From positions 1 to 64,000 of the forward strand of contig JABWCN010000017.1 in assembly GCA_013359135.1 (NCBI GenBank): a stretch of 64,000 nt of DNA, given 5' to 3'. Shown here in pieces: positions 46,152 through 55,457 of the stretch. Source of the DNA: Pseudobdellovibrionaceae bacterium (GTDB lineage: Bacteria; Bdellovibrionota; Bdellovibrionia; Bdellovibrionales; Bdellovibrionaceae). The notes under the pieces are model-generated. The model was not told the origin of the DNA and did no database searches. It was given only the letters and a program-made list of their open reading frames with translations. Each line of letters begins with the position of its first letter. The first letter of the stretch is position 1. The position numbers were made by a program, and so were the translations under genes.

Positions 46152-46610
46152 ATGAAGTACTGGCTAATGAAAAGTGAACCCGACGTCTTTTCTATTGATG
46201 ATCTAAAAAAGCATAAGACCACACTTTGGGAAGGGGTTAGAAATTTTCAAGCTAGAAACTTTATGTCACAATCAATGTCTCTGGGAGATTTGGTTTTATT
46301 TTATCACTCCAATGCAGAGCCCCCTGGAATTGCAGGTATAGCTAAAGTTTCCAAGTTGGCTCAACCCGATCCTACCCAATTCGACAAAAAATCAGATTAC
46401 TTTGACAAGAGAGCAACTTTACAAAAACCACTTTGGTTTTGTGTCGAAGTGGCTTTTGTAAAAAAATTTAAAACCTTGCTCCCTTTAGAAACCTTAAAAA
46501 ACACTCCAGAGCTTCAAGATATGCTGGTAATTAAAAAGGGACAAAGACTAAGTATCCAACCTGTTACTGAAAAAGACTATCAATGGATCCTGAAATTAAC
46601 TCAAATGTAA
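46152..46610 (+). CDS. EVE domain protein
   Basis: This 152-residue protein is an EVE-domain (PUA-like fold) protein of the thymocyte nuclear protein 1 type, marked by MKYWLMKSEPDVFSIDDL, LWEGVRNFQARNFM and DLVLFYHSNAEPPGIAGIAKV. EVE domains bind modified bases in DNA or RNA. Bacterial stand-alone members have no settled function. GGAG lies about 13 bases before the ATG. It overlaps the dihydrouridine synthase gene by 28 bases, which places it in an RNA-modification-flavoured operon. Confidence 0.92.
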   Translation: MKYWLMKSEPDVFSIDDLKKHKTTLWEGVRNFQARNFMSQSMSLGDLVLFYHSNAEPPGIAGIAKVSKLAQPDPTQFDKKSDYFDKRATLQKPLWFCVEVAFVKKFKTLLPLETLKNTPELQDMLVIKKGQRLSIQPVTEKDYQWILKLTQM

Positions 46611-47650
46611 AACTTTACCTTGCTCCTATGGAAGGTATAACTCATGCTGCGTTCAGAGAACAAATTTGTTCTCTGTCTGAAGTTGATTATTGTGTTACTG
46701 AATTTATGCGGGTAACCAACCAACTCCATCCCAAAAAAGTATTTCACCGATACTGTCCAGAGTTATTTTCCAGTAAAAGTTTGGTCTCAAACCCCACGAT
46801 TTCATCATCACTTCAAGGGCCTTTAGTTGCCAATAAAACTCCGATCATTGTTCAGTTTTTAGGAAGTAATAAAGAAGCACTGCTAGCAAATGCTCACCGT
46901 GCGATAGAGCTTGGAGCTAAAGGGATTGATTTAAACTTTGGATGTCCAGCAAAAACAGTAAATCGAAATCAAGGAGGAGCTTATCTTTTGCAATTTCCTG
47001 AACTTATCGCTGAAATCACATCTTACCTAAGAAAAGGACTTCCAAAAGAAATTAGCGTATCTGCTAAAATTCGGTTAGGCTATATAGATACTTCTTTACT
47101 AAAAGATATTGTGAGTGGAATTGATACTGCAAATTTAGATTGGCTTACCGTTCATTGCCGCACTAAAAAAAATGGCTATGCACCTCCTGCTTTTTGGGAG
47201 TACCTTCCACAAATAAAAGAATGGACCAAGACAAAGGTTATTGCTAACGGAGATATTTTTAGCGTAACTGATCTCCAAAAGTGCTACAGCATTTCCCATT
47301 GTAAAGACTTTATGATTGGAAGAGGTGTTATTTTTAATCCATTCCTTTTTATTGAGATAAATAAATTTTTAACACAAAAAAAAATAAACGAACCTCTAAA
47401 TTCAAATGATATAGCTTTCTTTAAACAACCTTTAGCTCCTAAAGAAGTTCTTACTCTGTTGGTAAATTATTTCGAACTTTCTGAAAAAGAAGTTAACGGA
47501 TACTACGCCACTGCTAAAGTTAAAGGTTGGCTTAAGACTATTTCGATTAAAAACTCCCTTTTCAAACATTTTTTTGATAAGATGAAAACACTCAAATACC
47601 CACAGTTCCAAGCCGAACTGTATAAGGAATATCATGAAGCAAACAGCTAA
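46583..47650 (+). CDS. dusC: tRNA-dihydrouridine synthase, DusC-like
   Basis: A 355-residue flavoenzyme that reduces uridine in tRNA to dihydrouridine. LAPMEGITHAAFRE opens the barrel. VTEFMRVTNQLHPKKVFHRYCPEL closely follows the DusC subfamily signature, which modifies U16 in E. coli. The catalytic Cys121 lies in GIDLNFGCPAKTVN. It overlaps the EVE gene by 28 bases and the glutaredoxin gene by 17. The first ATG lies inside the EVE gene with only a weak ribosome-binding site, so a later start is conceivable. Confidence 0.88.
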   Translation: MDPEINSNVKLYLAPMEGITHAAFREQICSLSEVDYCVTEFMRVTNQLHPKKVFHRYCPELFSSKSLVSNPTISSSLQGPLVANKTPIIVQFLGSNKEALLANAHRAIELGAKGIDLNFGCPAKTVNRNQGGAYLLQFPELIAEITSYLRKGLPKEISVSAKIRLGYIDTSLLKDIVSGIDTANLDWLTVHCRTKKNGYAPPAFWEYLPQIKEWTKTKVIANGDIFSVTDLQKCYSISHCKDFMIGRGVIFNPFLFIEINKFLTQKKINEPLNSNDIAFFKQPLAPKEVLTLLVNYFELSEKEVNGYYATAKVKGWLKTISIKNSLFKHFFDKMKTLKYPQFQAELYKEYHEANS

Positions 47651-47903
47651 AATTATCATCTATACAAAAGATCCTTGTCCTTTTTGCGTTAGGGCTATTA
47701 ATTTACTTAATGAAAAAAAATTGACCTATCAAGAAATTGATCTCACAGATAAACCTGAAGAAATTCAAAAAATAAAAGATGAAACTGGCTGGAGAACAGT
47801 CCCAATCATTTTGATCAACGATCAAGTTGTAGGAGGCTATACAGATCTAAAAGCTCTTGACGAAGATGGCAAACTTGATTCTTTAGTGTTTTCACTGTCT
47901 TAA
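47634..47903 (+). CDS. grxC: glutaredoxin
   Basis: This 89-residue dithiol glutaredoxin has its active site CPFC at residues 15-18 and the glutathione-binding segments TVPIILINDQVVGGYTDL. The length and motif fit GrxC (glutaredoxin 3). AAGGA lies before the ATG, inside the end of the dusC-like gene. It converges on the second dihydrouridine synthase gene with 12 bases of coding overlap. Confidence 0.92.
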   Translation: MKQTAKIIIYTKDPCPFCVRAINLLNEKKLTYQEIDLTDKPEEIQKIKDETGWRTVPIILINDQVVGGYTDLKALDEDGKLDSLVFSLS

Positions 47904-48944
47904 ATCAGTTTTTGCGTACATTTTTTGAGGTACTGAAAAAAAATCTAGAATGTACTGCTTGAGCTGCTCGGAGTTTTTAGCTTTGTCACACAAACCAACA
48001 AGACTGTGACCAAATTCAAGCCAGGGGTGAGTTATCTTAACGTAAAAAGAGACTTTCCTTAAGGCTAAACTCTCACCAAAATATTTCACGCAAGCATCTA
48101 TTAGAAATAATAAACACTTACCATACTCAGCACCCTCTTCTTCTTGAGAGCTTGGTGCTAAAACACGATCTCCGATAAGGAGATTTTCTTTTGGCTTCAT
48201 GCCAATTTTCTCACCCACTTGCCATAGTAACCAAGGTCTTGCTGCTAACCCACGACCTGACATTACTAAATCACAGTGAGTTTCTTCTTTCATTCGAAAA
48301 ACATCCTCCAATGTTTGAACATCACCATTTCCAATAATAGGCACAGAAACTTTTTGTTTTAAAAAATAGATTTGCTCCCAATCAGCAACACCTCGTCTTT
48401 TCTGATCTGCTGTTCTTGGATGTAAACAAATCCACGACGCTCCATTGTCTAACAACTGCTTCACAAAGTCTAACAGATCAGCATGAGAGTTTTGACTTTC
48501 AACGGCTCTTAACTTCACTGACACTGGTAAATCTGAACTTCTAACTGCCATATTCACAACTTCACCGGCATATTTTCTATCGCCCATAAGAGCCACTCCG
48601 TAATTGTGGCGAAGTGCTTTTTTCACAGGACAACCCATATTAATGTCAATTCCATGAGCACCCCAAAGTTTCAACTTTTGAATACTCTCAAAAATTGGCT
48701 TTTCTTCATTGCCTAAAATCTGTGGAACTAAATAGGCCTCATTCGCTAGTTTTTTTGTTTCTGCAGTGATATCTAGATCTTCTTTTGGGACTTTTCTTGA
48801 GTTCAGCATCTCTGTTGGCCATAAAGTGATGGCTTCTATTGGCAAATACAACTGTGCCAGCTCTCGAAAAGCCACATGAGAAATTCCCACCATGGGAGCT
48901 AGTGCCAAAGGGAAGTTTACATTATTCCAATCTACTTTTTCCAT
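47892..48944 (-). CDS. tRNA-dihydrouridine synthase, second copy
   Basis: A 350-residue member of the same fold: LALAPMVGISHVAFREL, catalytic Cys105 in GIDINMGCPVKK, VSVKLRAV, and an RNA-binding helical C-terminus. It lacks the DusC-specific phrases of the neighbouring enzyme and is more like DusB in ...MGCPVKKALRHNYGVALM. The subfamily is not certain. Two Dus genes close together but on opposite strands suggest that they modify different tRNA positions. Confidence 0.87.
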   Translation of the reverse strand: MEKVDWNNVNFPLALAPMVGISHVAFRELAQLYLPIEAITLWPTEMLNSRKVPKEDLDITAETKKLANEAYLVPQILGNEEKPIFESIQKLKLWGAHGIDINMGCPVKKALRHNYGVALMGDRKYAGEVVNMAVRSSDLPVSVKLRAVESQNSHADLLDFVKQLLDNGASWICLHPRTADQKRRGVADWEQIYFLKQKVSVPIIGNGDVQTLEDVFRMKEETHCDLVMSGRGLAARPWLLWQVGEKIGMKPKENLLIGDRVLAPSSQEEEGAEYGKCLLFLIDACVKYFGESLALRKVSFYVKITHPWLEFGHSLVGLCDKAKNSEQLKQYILDFFSVPQKMYAKTDLRQ

Positions 48945-49117
48945 TTTTCCCGTAAATTTTCATTTGTTTTGTAAATATGATTGCCTCGCCAGAAAACGTC
49001 TTGTAGCTTTTAGGACAAGAGTGTGATCTTAATTTAGCTAGTTAATTCCTATGACTGACTAGATCAAGACACGCACTAGACTATTATTCTAGCAAAATCA
49101 TTTTATCAAGGTTTAAT

Positions 49118-50239
49118 ATGAAGATTGGTATACTTGGTGGTGGACAGTTAGCTCGTATGCTTTGTCTCAAAGGTCACGAATTAGGCGATGAAATACATAT
49201 TCTTTCAGAGAAAAAAGATGATCCAGCGGCACAAGTAACTCAAAATTGGCATCAAGGATCCTATCACAACAAGGCCCAGCTTAGAAAGTTTATCAATCAG
49301 GTTGATCTTATCACTTTTGAAAGTGAATTTGTGGATTGTCATCTTTTAAAAAAAATCGCCTCTGATAAAACCTTCCATCCATCGTTGGATAACCTACTTC
49401 AATTCCAAGATCGCTGGACGCAAAAAAATTTATTTTTAAAATACAAATTACCTACAGCATCTTTTAGAAAAATAGATTCACAGGAAGACCTAAAAAGCTT
49501 TGCTCCCCTCTTTAACTACAAATATGTTTTAAAAAAAAGATATGGTGGCTATGACGGCTATGGTACTTTCATTTGTAGAAATCGAAAAGAACACACAAAG
49601 TGGATTGCTTTTTTTTCTAAGGTAAACCTACCTTTAAATTTAATTATTGAAGAATTCATTCCCTTTGAAAAAGAATTAGCTGTACAATTTTTTAGAAATG
49701 AAAGAAACGAATTTACTCAACTGCCTCTTGTTGAATCTAAACAAATAGACTCTAAATGCGATTGGATTAAGGGTCCTATAGACCACAATGCATTTCCAGA
49801 AATACTCAAAAAAGTAAAAAAGTTAATGCAGGCTGAAAACTATGTCGGTACTTTGGCTTTTGAATTTTTCAGCTCTCAAGGTCGGTTATTAATAAATGAG
49901 TCTGCCCCTAGAGTTCACAACTCAGGACATTATTCTTTAAACCATCCCGCTGGGGATCAGTTTAGTTTACATCTAAAAGCAATTACTCAAAGAAAATTGC
50001 AATTGTCTGCGACAGAGTTACTCAAATATTCTTTTGTTATGACGAATTTAATTGGTAAATCGACTCGACAAATAGTTTTTCCCGATAACCTACTCGGGCA
50101 TTTGCATTGGTATGGAAAAACCGGAAATCGCAAAGGTAGAAAAATGGGTCATATAAACTGGATAACTTCCTTTAGTCCTGAAAATAGTGATAAATTGTTA
50201 AAACTGGCACTTAAAGAAAGAAAAAAAATAAAACTCTAA
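49118..50239 (+). CDS. purK: 5-(carboxyamino)imidazole ribonucleotide synthase
   Basis: PurK uses ATP and bicarbonate to carboxylate aminoimidazole ribonucleotide in purine synthesis. The 373-residue ATP-grasp protein begins KIGILGGGQLARML, has YVLKKRYGGYDGYGT as ATP-binding loop, and EFFSSQGRLLINESAPRVHNSGHYS as the metal-binding end. AAGG lies eight bases before the ATG. purE follows after 19 bases, so they form a two-gene operon. Confidence 0.95.
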   Translation: MKIGILGGGQLARMLCLKGHELGDEIHILSEKKDDPAAQVTQNWHQGSYHNKAQLRKFINQVDLITFESEFVDCHLLKKIASDKTFHPSLDNLLQFQDRWTQKNLFLKYKLPTASFRKIDSQEDLKSFAPLFNYKYVLKKRYGGYDGYGTFICRNRKEHTKWIAFFSKVNLPLNLIIEEFIPFEKELAVQFFRNERNEFTQLPLVESKQIDSKCDWIKGPIDHNAFPEILKKVKKLMQAENYVGTLAFEFFSSQGRLLINESAPRVHNSGHYSLNHPAGDQFSLHLKAITQRKLQLSATELLKYSFVMTNLIGKSTRQIVFPDNLLGHLHWYGKTGNRKGRKMGHINWITSFSPENSDKLLKLALKERKKIKL

Positions 50240-50258
50240 GACTTAACGAGGTGACTCT

Positions 50259-50768
50259 ATGAAAATCAATAACAAAAACAAAACCCCAGAGGTCGCCATT
50301 ATTATGGGAAGTGATAGTGATCTTTCTGTTATGAAAGAAGCTGAAGCGGCACTTGATCATTTTCATATCTGCAGCCATATTCAAATTGTCTCCGCTCACA
50401 GAACTCCTGAACTTATGGTTGAGTTTGCAAAAACAGCTCGTGAAAAAGGATTCAAAGTGATTATCGCGGGAGCAGGTGGCGCAGCTCATCTACCAGGTAT
50501 GGTGGCTAGCTTGACTACACTTCCAGTCATCGGTGTTCCTGTAACACAAACTAAACTCTGCGGAGTAGATGCACTACTTTCCATATGCCAAATGCCTAAA
50601 GGCATTCCAGTGGCCACAGTCGCCATTGATAATGCCTATAATGCTGGGCTTTTAGCAACCCGGATTTTAGCCGTTAACTCTAAAGAGCTCCAACAAAATT
50701 TAGAAAAATTCACTCTACTTCAACAAGAGAAAGTGAATTCCATGAATAAAAAACTATATAAAAAATAG
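50259..50768 (+). CDS. purE: 5-(carboxyamino)imidazole ribonucleotide mutase
   Basis: PurE moves the carboxyl group made by PurK onto the imidazole ring. The 169-residue protein has [24 protein letters not shown] with the catalytic His, and [13 protein letters not shown]. This is the class I (bacterial) form, in keeping with purK next door. GAGGTGA precedes the ATG. The last 59 bases overlap the end of the convergent DUF6580-like gene. Confidence 0.95.
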   Translation: MKINNKNKTPEVAIIMGSDSDLSVMKEAEAALDHFHICSHIQIVSAHRTPELMVEFAKTAREKGFKVIIAGAGGAAHLPGMVASLTTLPVIGVPVTQTKLCGVDALLSICQMPKGIPVATVAIDNAYNAGLLATRILAVNSKELQQNLEKFTLLQQEKVNSMNKKLYKK

Positions 50769-51264
50769 TACTGTAGAATAAATCACCTAGAATTTGGTTA
50801 TCTAAGAATGGTAGACCTGCAATATAACATGCAAACAAACCTTGCATAGTTTTCTCATAAATTGCTGTTGTCAGCCAAACACCTAAATTGGTTACCAAAT
50901 AAAATATGAAACTGGAAACTAATGAAAGTACACCAATACTTTGAAGAGACTTTGTCATAGATGCTCCAAAGCCAGTCTTCTTTACTAAACTAACTTGTCT
51001 CTCTGAGAATGAAGCAGCTAGAAAACCTACCAAGGAAAAGCCAAGATAAGTAAATACCATCGTTGCATGTAAACCCAATATTAAATCAGAAATAAAAAGA
51101 GCCACCAAAGGAGAAAAAATCAAAAACTTATTTTGCCTAAAGTTAACTCCAGTAAAAATAGCCATGGCCGTAATTCCAGTAAAATTCCAAGGGTGGGGAA
51201 TCAGACGGCTTAAAACACCAACTAAAACTAACAATAAAAATACTTTTAATTCTTTTTTCATCAT
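50710..51264 (-). CDS. DUF6580-like integral membrane protein
   Basis: A 184-residue inner-membrane protein with five to six hydrophobic helices. The N-terminal phrase [23 protein letters not shown] matches the DUF6580 family, of unknown function. Two ATGs stand in tandem; the second (51261) is better spaced from GAGGT. The C-terminus is encoded opposite the end of purE over 59 bases, the longest tail-to-tail overlap in the window. Confidence 0.78.
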   Translation of the reverse strand: MMKKELKVFLLLVLVGVLSRLIPHPWNFTGITAMAIFTGVNFRQNKFLIFSPLVALFISDLILGLHATMVFTYLGFSLVGFLAASFSERQVSLVKKTGFGASMTKSLQSIGVLSLVSSFIFYLVTNLGVWLTTAIYEKTMQGLFACYIAGLPFLDNQILGDLFYSTIFYIVFYSWNSLSLVEVE

Positions 51265-51350
51265 TACCTCACAAAAGCTTATCTATCATCTCTACAGACA
51301 AAAAAGCTATCACATTTTTGCAATAAAAAAAAAGATCAATAGCTTTGACG

Positions 51351-51926
51351 CTAAGCTCTTTTTAGTAACAATTTCAAGATATCTTCACCTGAGGTCACAA
51401 CAGAATCAGGATCTGATTGCAATCTGGCCTGTAGTTGACATCCAAGGCCCTGATTAAAAATAAAAAGTGCCATCGCTTGCGGCGACAAACTCTTTACAAC
51501 TTCATTCTGCTTTTGACCCAATACAATTTGTTCTTCAAGCCAAACCAACCATTTTTGATTAAATTTTCTGATTTCCTTTTGTAACCCTTTAGGCAAGCTT
51601 TGAAAATCAACAGAAAAAGCAGAAATAGGACAAACCTTCTTTTTATCTTTAGCAAAAAAATAATAAATTTGAAAAAGATTCAAAATTTTTTCCCTGAAAG
51701 AGCTTTCAACAGAAATCTTGGCAACCCATCTATCAAACAAGTCACTATAGTTTTGAATGATGGCAATCCCCAGAGCCTCCTTATTTTCATAGTGATCATA
51801 TAGACTGGGCTTTTTAAGGTTTAACTTATCAGCAATATCTTGAAAACTAAAACCATTATAACCAAAGCTTTGCAACAAAGCTCGCCCCTCTTTGAGAATT
51901 TTTTCCTTTGTTCCTGTGTTACGCAT
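51351..51926 (-). CDS. TetR-family repressor
   Basis: This 191-residue regulator has the TetR helix-turn-helix at residues about 25-46 (FSFQDIADKLNLKKPSLYDHYENK). The C-terminal ligand domain is unlike any subgroup I can name. It is divergent from the thiolase gene, with a perfect 18-base inverted repeat between them containing two TetR-type boxes. It very likely represses itself and the thiolase, perhaps in response to an acyl-CoA or fatty acid. Ligand identity is inference from the neighbour. Confidence 0.88.
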   Translation of the reverse strand: MRNTGTKEKILKEGRALLQSFGYNGFSFQDIADKLNLKKPSLYDHYENKEALGIAIIQNYSDLFDRWVAKISVESSFREKILNLFQIYYFFAKDKKKVCPISAFSVDFQSLPKGLQKEIRKFNQKWLVWLEEQIVLGQKQNEVVKSLSPQAMALFIFNQGLGCQLQARLQSDPDSVVTSGEDILKLLLKRA

Positions 51927-51934
51927 TTTTCACT

Positions 51935-51977
51935 ATCCTACCTATAAGTAGGATGATAACCTACTTATAGGTAGGAT
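51935..51977. promoter_or_regulatory. double TetR operator
   Basis: ATCCTACCTATAAGTAGG (51935-51952) and its exact complement (51960-51977) flank seven bases. Each arm is itself a 16-base near-palindrome of the form CCTACNTATANGTAGG, so two operator boxes face each other. The first base is nine from the TetR start and the last 40 from the thiolase start, so both promoters would be covered. Confidence 0.85.
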
Positions 51978-52017
51978 ATCAAGAGGAAACTTTTCTTATC
52001 TAAAAAAGGAGACTTAT

Positions 52018-53283
52018 ATGAATAAAAGCGTCTATATCGTCGGAGGAATTCGCACTCCCTTTGTTAAAAGTTTTACACACTACAAAAATAAAACCACTAG
52101 TGAGTTAATGACTCACTCATTGCAAGCTCTTGTAAAAAAATTTGCACTTGAAGGAAAAACCACAGGGGACGTAGCATTAGGTGTGCTTATGAATAGCGCT
52201 AGCAATTGGAACTTAGCCAGAGAAAGTGTCCTCTCCTCTGGTTTATCTCCAGAAACTCCAGCCTACAATGTTCAAAGGGCTTGTGGGTCAAGTCTTGAGA
52301 CCGCTCTACAAATTCACTCTAAAATTGCCATGGGTTACATCACCACTGGCATTGCAGGGGGTGTTGACACTAATAGTGATGCTCCTATCGAAATTAGTCA
52401 TAAACTGCGCAATAAACTACTAAATATAAAGTCTGCAAAAAATGCACTTAGTAAAGTCAAAGCCTTATTCAACTTGGAATTGTCTGATTTTAGAATCATA
52501 ACTCCTGCAGTAAGAGAACCAAGAACTGGACTTTCCATGGGTGAACATTGTGAACTCATGGTTAAAGAATGGAAGATCTCCCAAGAAGAACAAGATTTAC
52601 TAGCACTTGCCAGTCATCAAAGAGCAGCTCTTGCCTATGAAGATGGCTTTTATGAAAACTTAATCTGTCACGTAGATGGACTAAAAAAAGATACTTTTGT
52701 CAGAGGTGATACCTCTTTAGAAAAATTAGCTAAACTAAAACCTGTCTTTGATCCAATCAAAGGTACAATAACAGCAGGTAATGCTAGTCCTTTAACAGAT
52801 GGATCTAGCTGCGTCCTTCTTGCTTCAGAAGAAGGACTTAAGGAAAACAACTGGGAGCCGTTAGCAAAGTTTGTAGATTTCCAAGTAAGCGGAGTAGATT
52901 TTGTTGGAGGTGCTGGATTACTAATGGCGCCAACTAAAGCGGTAGCTGAATTACTAAAACGGAATCATCTGAAACTGCAAGATTTTGATTACTACGAAAT
53001 TCACGAAGCTTTTACGGGACAAGTTCTGTGTACACTAAAAGCATGGCAATCAGAAAAATATTGCAGAGAAGTCCTTAATTTACCAACGGCTCTTGGCGAA
53101 ATTGATAAAAGTCGACTCAACATGAAAGGTGGAAGTGTTGCTATCGGCCATCCATTTGCAGCTACAGGCGGAAGAATAGTCACCTCTTTAGCTCACATGA
53201 TTAGTGAAAAAAAAGGACGAGGTTTGATTTCTATCTGTACTGCAGGTGGAATGGGTATCACTGCAATTATAGAGGGAGTATAA
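52018..53283 (+). CDS. acetyl-CoA C-acyltransferase (thiolase), FadI-like
   Basis: The 421-residue thiolase cleaves 3-ketoacyl-CoA in beta-oxidation, or condenses acetyl-CoA. The nucleophile Cys89 lies in NVQRACGSSLETA. The second Cys407 is in CTAGGMG, and the His sites are HEAF and IGHPFAATGG. AAGGAG precedes the ATG. The length and the segment between 100 and 170 suit the FadI-type rather than the short biosynthetic type. No fadB/fadJ partner lies beside it. It is controlled by the divergent TetR gene through the double operator. Confidence 0.9.
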   Translation: MNKSVYIVGGIRTPFVKSFTHYKNKTTSELMTHSLQALVKKFALEGKTTGDVALGVLMNSASNWNLARESVLSSGLSPETPAYNVQRACGSSLETALQIHSKIAMGYITTGIAGGVDTNSDAPIEISHKLRNKLLNIKSAKNALSKVKALFNLELSDFRIITPAVREPRTGLSMGEHCELMVKEWKISQEEQDLLALASHQRAALAYEDGFYENLICHVDGLKKDTFVRGDTSLEKLAKLKPVFDPIKGTITAGNASPLTDGSSCVLLASEEGLKENNWEPLAKFVDFQVSGVDFVGGAGLLMAPTKAVAELLKRNHLKLQDFDYYEIHEAFTGQVLCTLKAWQSEKYCREVLNLPTALGEIDKSRLNMKGGSVAIGHPFAATGGRIVTSLAHMISEKKGRGLISICTAGGMGITAIIEGV

Positions 53284-53304
53284 TCGCCTATTTCTTTCTG
53301 AAAA

Positions 53305-55245
53305 CTATAAATTCATCCTATTTTTTACTAGATCCTCTACAACAGCTGGGTCTGCAAGCGTTGACGTATCTCCAAGTTGCTCAGGAAGGTTTTCAGCAAT
53401 TTTTCGTAGAATTCTCCGCATAATTTTGCCTGAGCGAGTTTTGGGCAGTCCTGGAGCCCACTGTAATAAATCAGGTGAGGCAATTGGTCCAATTTCAGTT
53501 CTAACCCACTTAACTAGATCTTTTCTTAACTCTTCACTAGCTTCAATTCCAGCTTTCAATGTCACAAAAACATAAATTCCTTGGCCTTTGATATCATGTG
53601 GATATCCAACAACAGCAGCCTCTGCGACTGATTTATGAGACACTAGAGCACTTTCAATTTCCGCTGTGCCTAAACGATGACCTGAAACATTCAACACATC
53701 ATCTACACGGCCAGTGATCCAGTAATAACCGTCCTTATCTCGTTTACATCCATCACCCGTAAAATAATACCCCTTATAGGTAGAAAAATAAGTTTCCTCA
53801 AAACGCCCATGATCTCTATATACAGTTCGCATTTGCCCAGGCCAAGAATCTTCCAAGACAAGAACACCTTCACACTCACCGTGAAGCTCTTTACCTTCTG
53901 GCGTAAGAACTTTAGGCTTCACTCCAAAAAATGGTAAAGTCGCTGAACCTGGTTTTAAAGTAGTTGCTCCCGGTAACGGAGAAATCAACACTCCACCAGT
54001 TTCAGTCTGCCACCATGTATCCACAATAGGACAACGCTCTTCTCCGACTACCATGTAGTACCACATCCAAGCCTCTGGATTAATCGGTTCACCAACACTT
54101 CCTAGCAATCTTAAGGAGGCTCTTGATGTTCGCTTAACATGTAGCTCTCCATCACGCATCAGTGCACGAATGGCCGTCGGCGCCGTATAAAAAATCGTTA
54201 CTTGATGTTTATCAACAACTTCCCACATACGTGAGCTCGTAGGATAATTAGGCACCCCTTCAAACATAACACTAGTAGCGCCATTAGCTAACGGACCATA
54301 AACAATATAACTATGTCCTGTGACCCATCCCACATCGGCAGTACACCAGTAAATATCATTTTCTTGTAAATCAAAAACATACTGATGAGTCATCGCTGCA
54401 TAAACTAAATAACCACCTGTAGTATGTAAAACACCTTTTGGTTTACTTGTTGATCCTGAAGTATAAAGGAGAAACATAGGATCTTCTGAATTCATTCTTT
54501 CTGGTTCACATTGATCGCTTACAGATTTAACTTCTTCTTGATACCAAACATCACGCCCTTCTTTCATAGTTACTGGGTTTCCAGAATTTTTAACAACAAT
54601 TACTTTTTTTACAAGAGCTGTCTTTTCTAGGGCAACATCCATATTTTTCTTTAAAGGAATCGTTTTACCTCCACGATAACCTTCGTCTGCAGTAACAACG
54701 TAATGAGACTCACCGTCGTTAATTCTATCAACAATAGAATCAGGAGCAAAGCCTCCAAACACCACAGAATGAATAGCTCCTATTCGCGTACAAGCTAACA
54801 TAGAGTAAACAGCCTCTGGAATCATTGGCATGTATATAGTGACACGATCACCTTTTTTTACTCCTTGTTTCTTTAGCACATTTGCAAAGCGATTCACTTC
54901 AACTGACAATTCTTTATAAGTAATTTTTTTTGCTGGCGTTGAGGGATTATCAGGTTCCCAGATAAAAGCGATCTTATCTGCCTTTGTTGGTAAATGTCTG
55001 TCTATACAGTTATAAGATATATTGAGTTCACCACCCACATACCATTTTATACTTACAGGTTTATGAAAACTGGTCTCTTTGACTTTGTCCCATTTTTTAA
55101 ACCAAGTGAGACGTTCTGCCTGCTCTGCCCAAAATTTTTCTGGGTTATGAATAGACTCCTCATACATTTTTTTGTATTTGGCATCATCAATATGGGTCTT
55201 TTTTAGGATATTTTCTTTTACGGCAATTTTAATATCAGAGGTCAT
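53305..55245 (-). CDS. acs: acetyl-CoA synthetase
   Basis: Acs activates acetate to acetyl-CoA through acetyl-AMP. The 646-residue protein has the AMP-binding loop [52 protein letters not shown], and the C-terminal [11 protein letters not shown]. The Lys in that last motif is the site of regulatory acetylation in studied enzymes. Length is normal and AAAGGAG precedes the ATG. It is convergent with the thiolase gene (21 bases apart) and divergent from cysteine synthase, with a palindrome between them. Confidence 0.96.
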   Translation of the reverse strand: MTSDIKIAVKENILKKTHIDDAKYKKMYEESIHNPEKFWAEQAERLTWFKKWDKVKETSFHKPVSIKWYVGGELNISYNCIDRHLPTKADKIAFIWEPDNPSTPAKKITYKELSVEVNRFANVLKKQGVKKGDRVTIYMPMIPEAVYSMLACTRIGAIHSVVFGGFAPDSIVDRINDGESHYVVTADEGYRGGKTIPLKKNMDVALEKTALVKKVIVVKNSGNPVTMKEGRDVWYQEEVKSVSDQCEPERMNSEDPMFLLYTSGSTSKPKGVLHTTGGYLVYAAMTHQYVFDLQENDIYWCTADVGWVTGHSYIVYGPLANGATSVMFEGVPNYPTSSRMWEVVDKHQVTIFYTAPTAIRALMRDGELHVKRTSRASLRLLGSVGEPINPEAWMWYYMVVGEERCPIVDTWWQTETGGVLISPLPGATTLKPGSATLPFFGVKPKVLTPEGKELHGECEGVLVLEDSWPGQMRTVYRDHGRFEETYFSTYKGYYFTGDGCKRDKDGYYWITGRVDDVLNVSGHRLGTAEIESALVSHKSVAEAAVVGYPHDIKGQGIYVFVTLKAGIEASEELRKDLVKWVRTEIGPIASPDLLQWAPGLPKTRSGKIMRRILRKIAENLPEQLGDTSTLADPAVVEDLVKNRMNL

Positions 55246-55343
55246 AAAAACTCCTTTTAGATTTACCCTCGATTTTCAGGATCTAAAAACCAAGGCATCC
55301 TTGTCTGACAGCTCAGAGAGATCTCTATAGTGCCATTAGTCTA

Positions 55344-55365
55344 TTTTAGAATATTAATTCTAAAA
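55344..55365. promoter_or_regulatory. palindrome between acs and cysteine synthase genes
   Basis: TTTTAGAAT-ATTA-ATTCTAAAA is a perfect nine-base inverted repeat about 100 bases upstream of both divergent starts. It could be an operator for acs, the other gene, or both. The remaining gap shows a sigma70-like promoter toward cysteine synthase. Confidence 0.5.
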
Positions 55366-55406
55366 GGTCTAGGTCAATAAAAATGAGTCCTTTTAAGAAA
55401 GTTTAT

Positions 55407-55436
55407 TTGAATTTTACTCTTCAATCCGTCTAAAAT
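55407..55436 (+). promoter_or_regulatory. sigma70-like promoter of the cysteine synthase gene
   Basis: TTGAAT (55407-55412) and TAAAAT (55431-55436) are 18 bases apart. The expected start of transcription leaves a leader of about 15 bases that includes AAAGGA before the ATG. Confidence 0.55.
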
Positions 55437-55457
55437 TGAGGCATCAAAGGAACGTCT

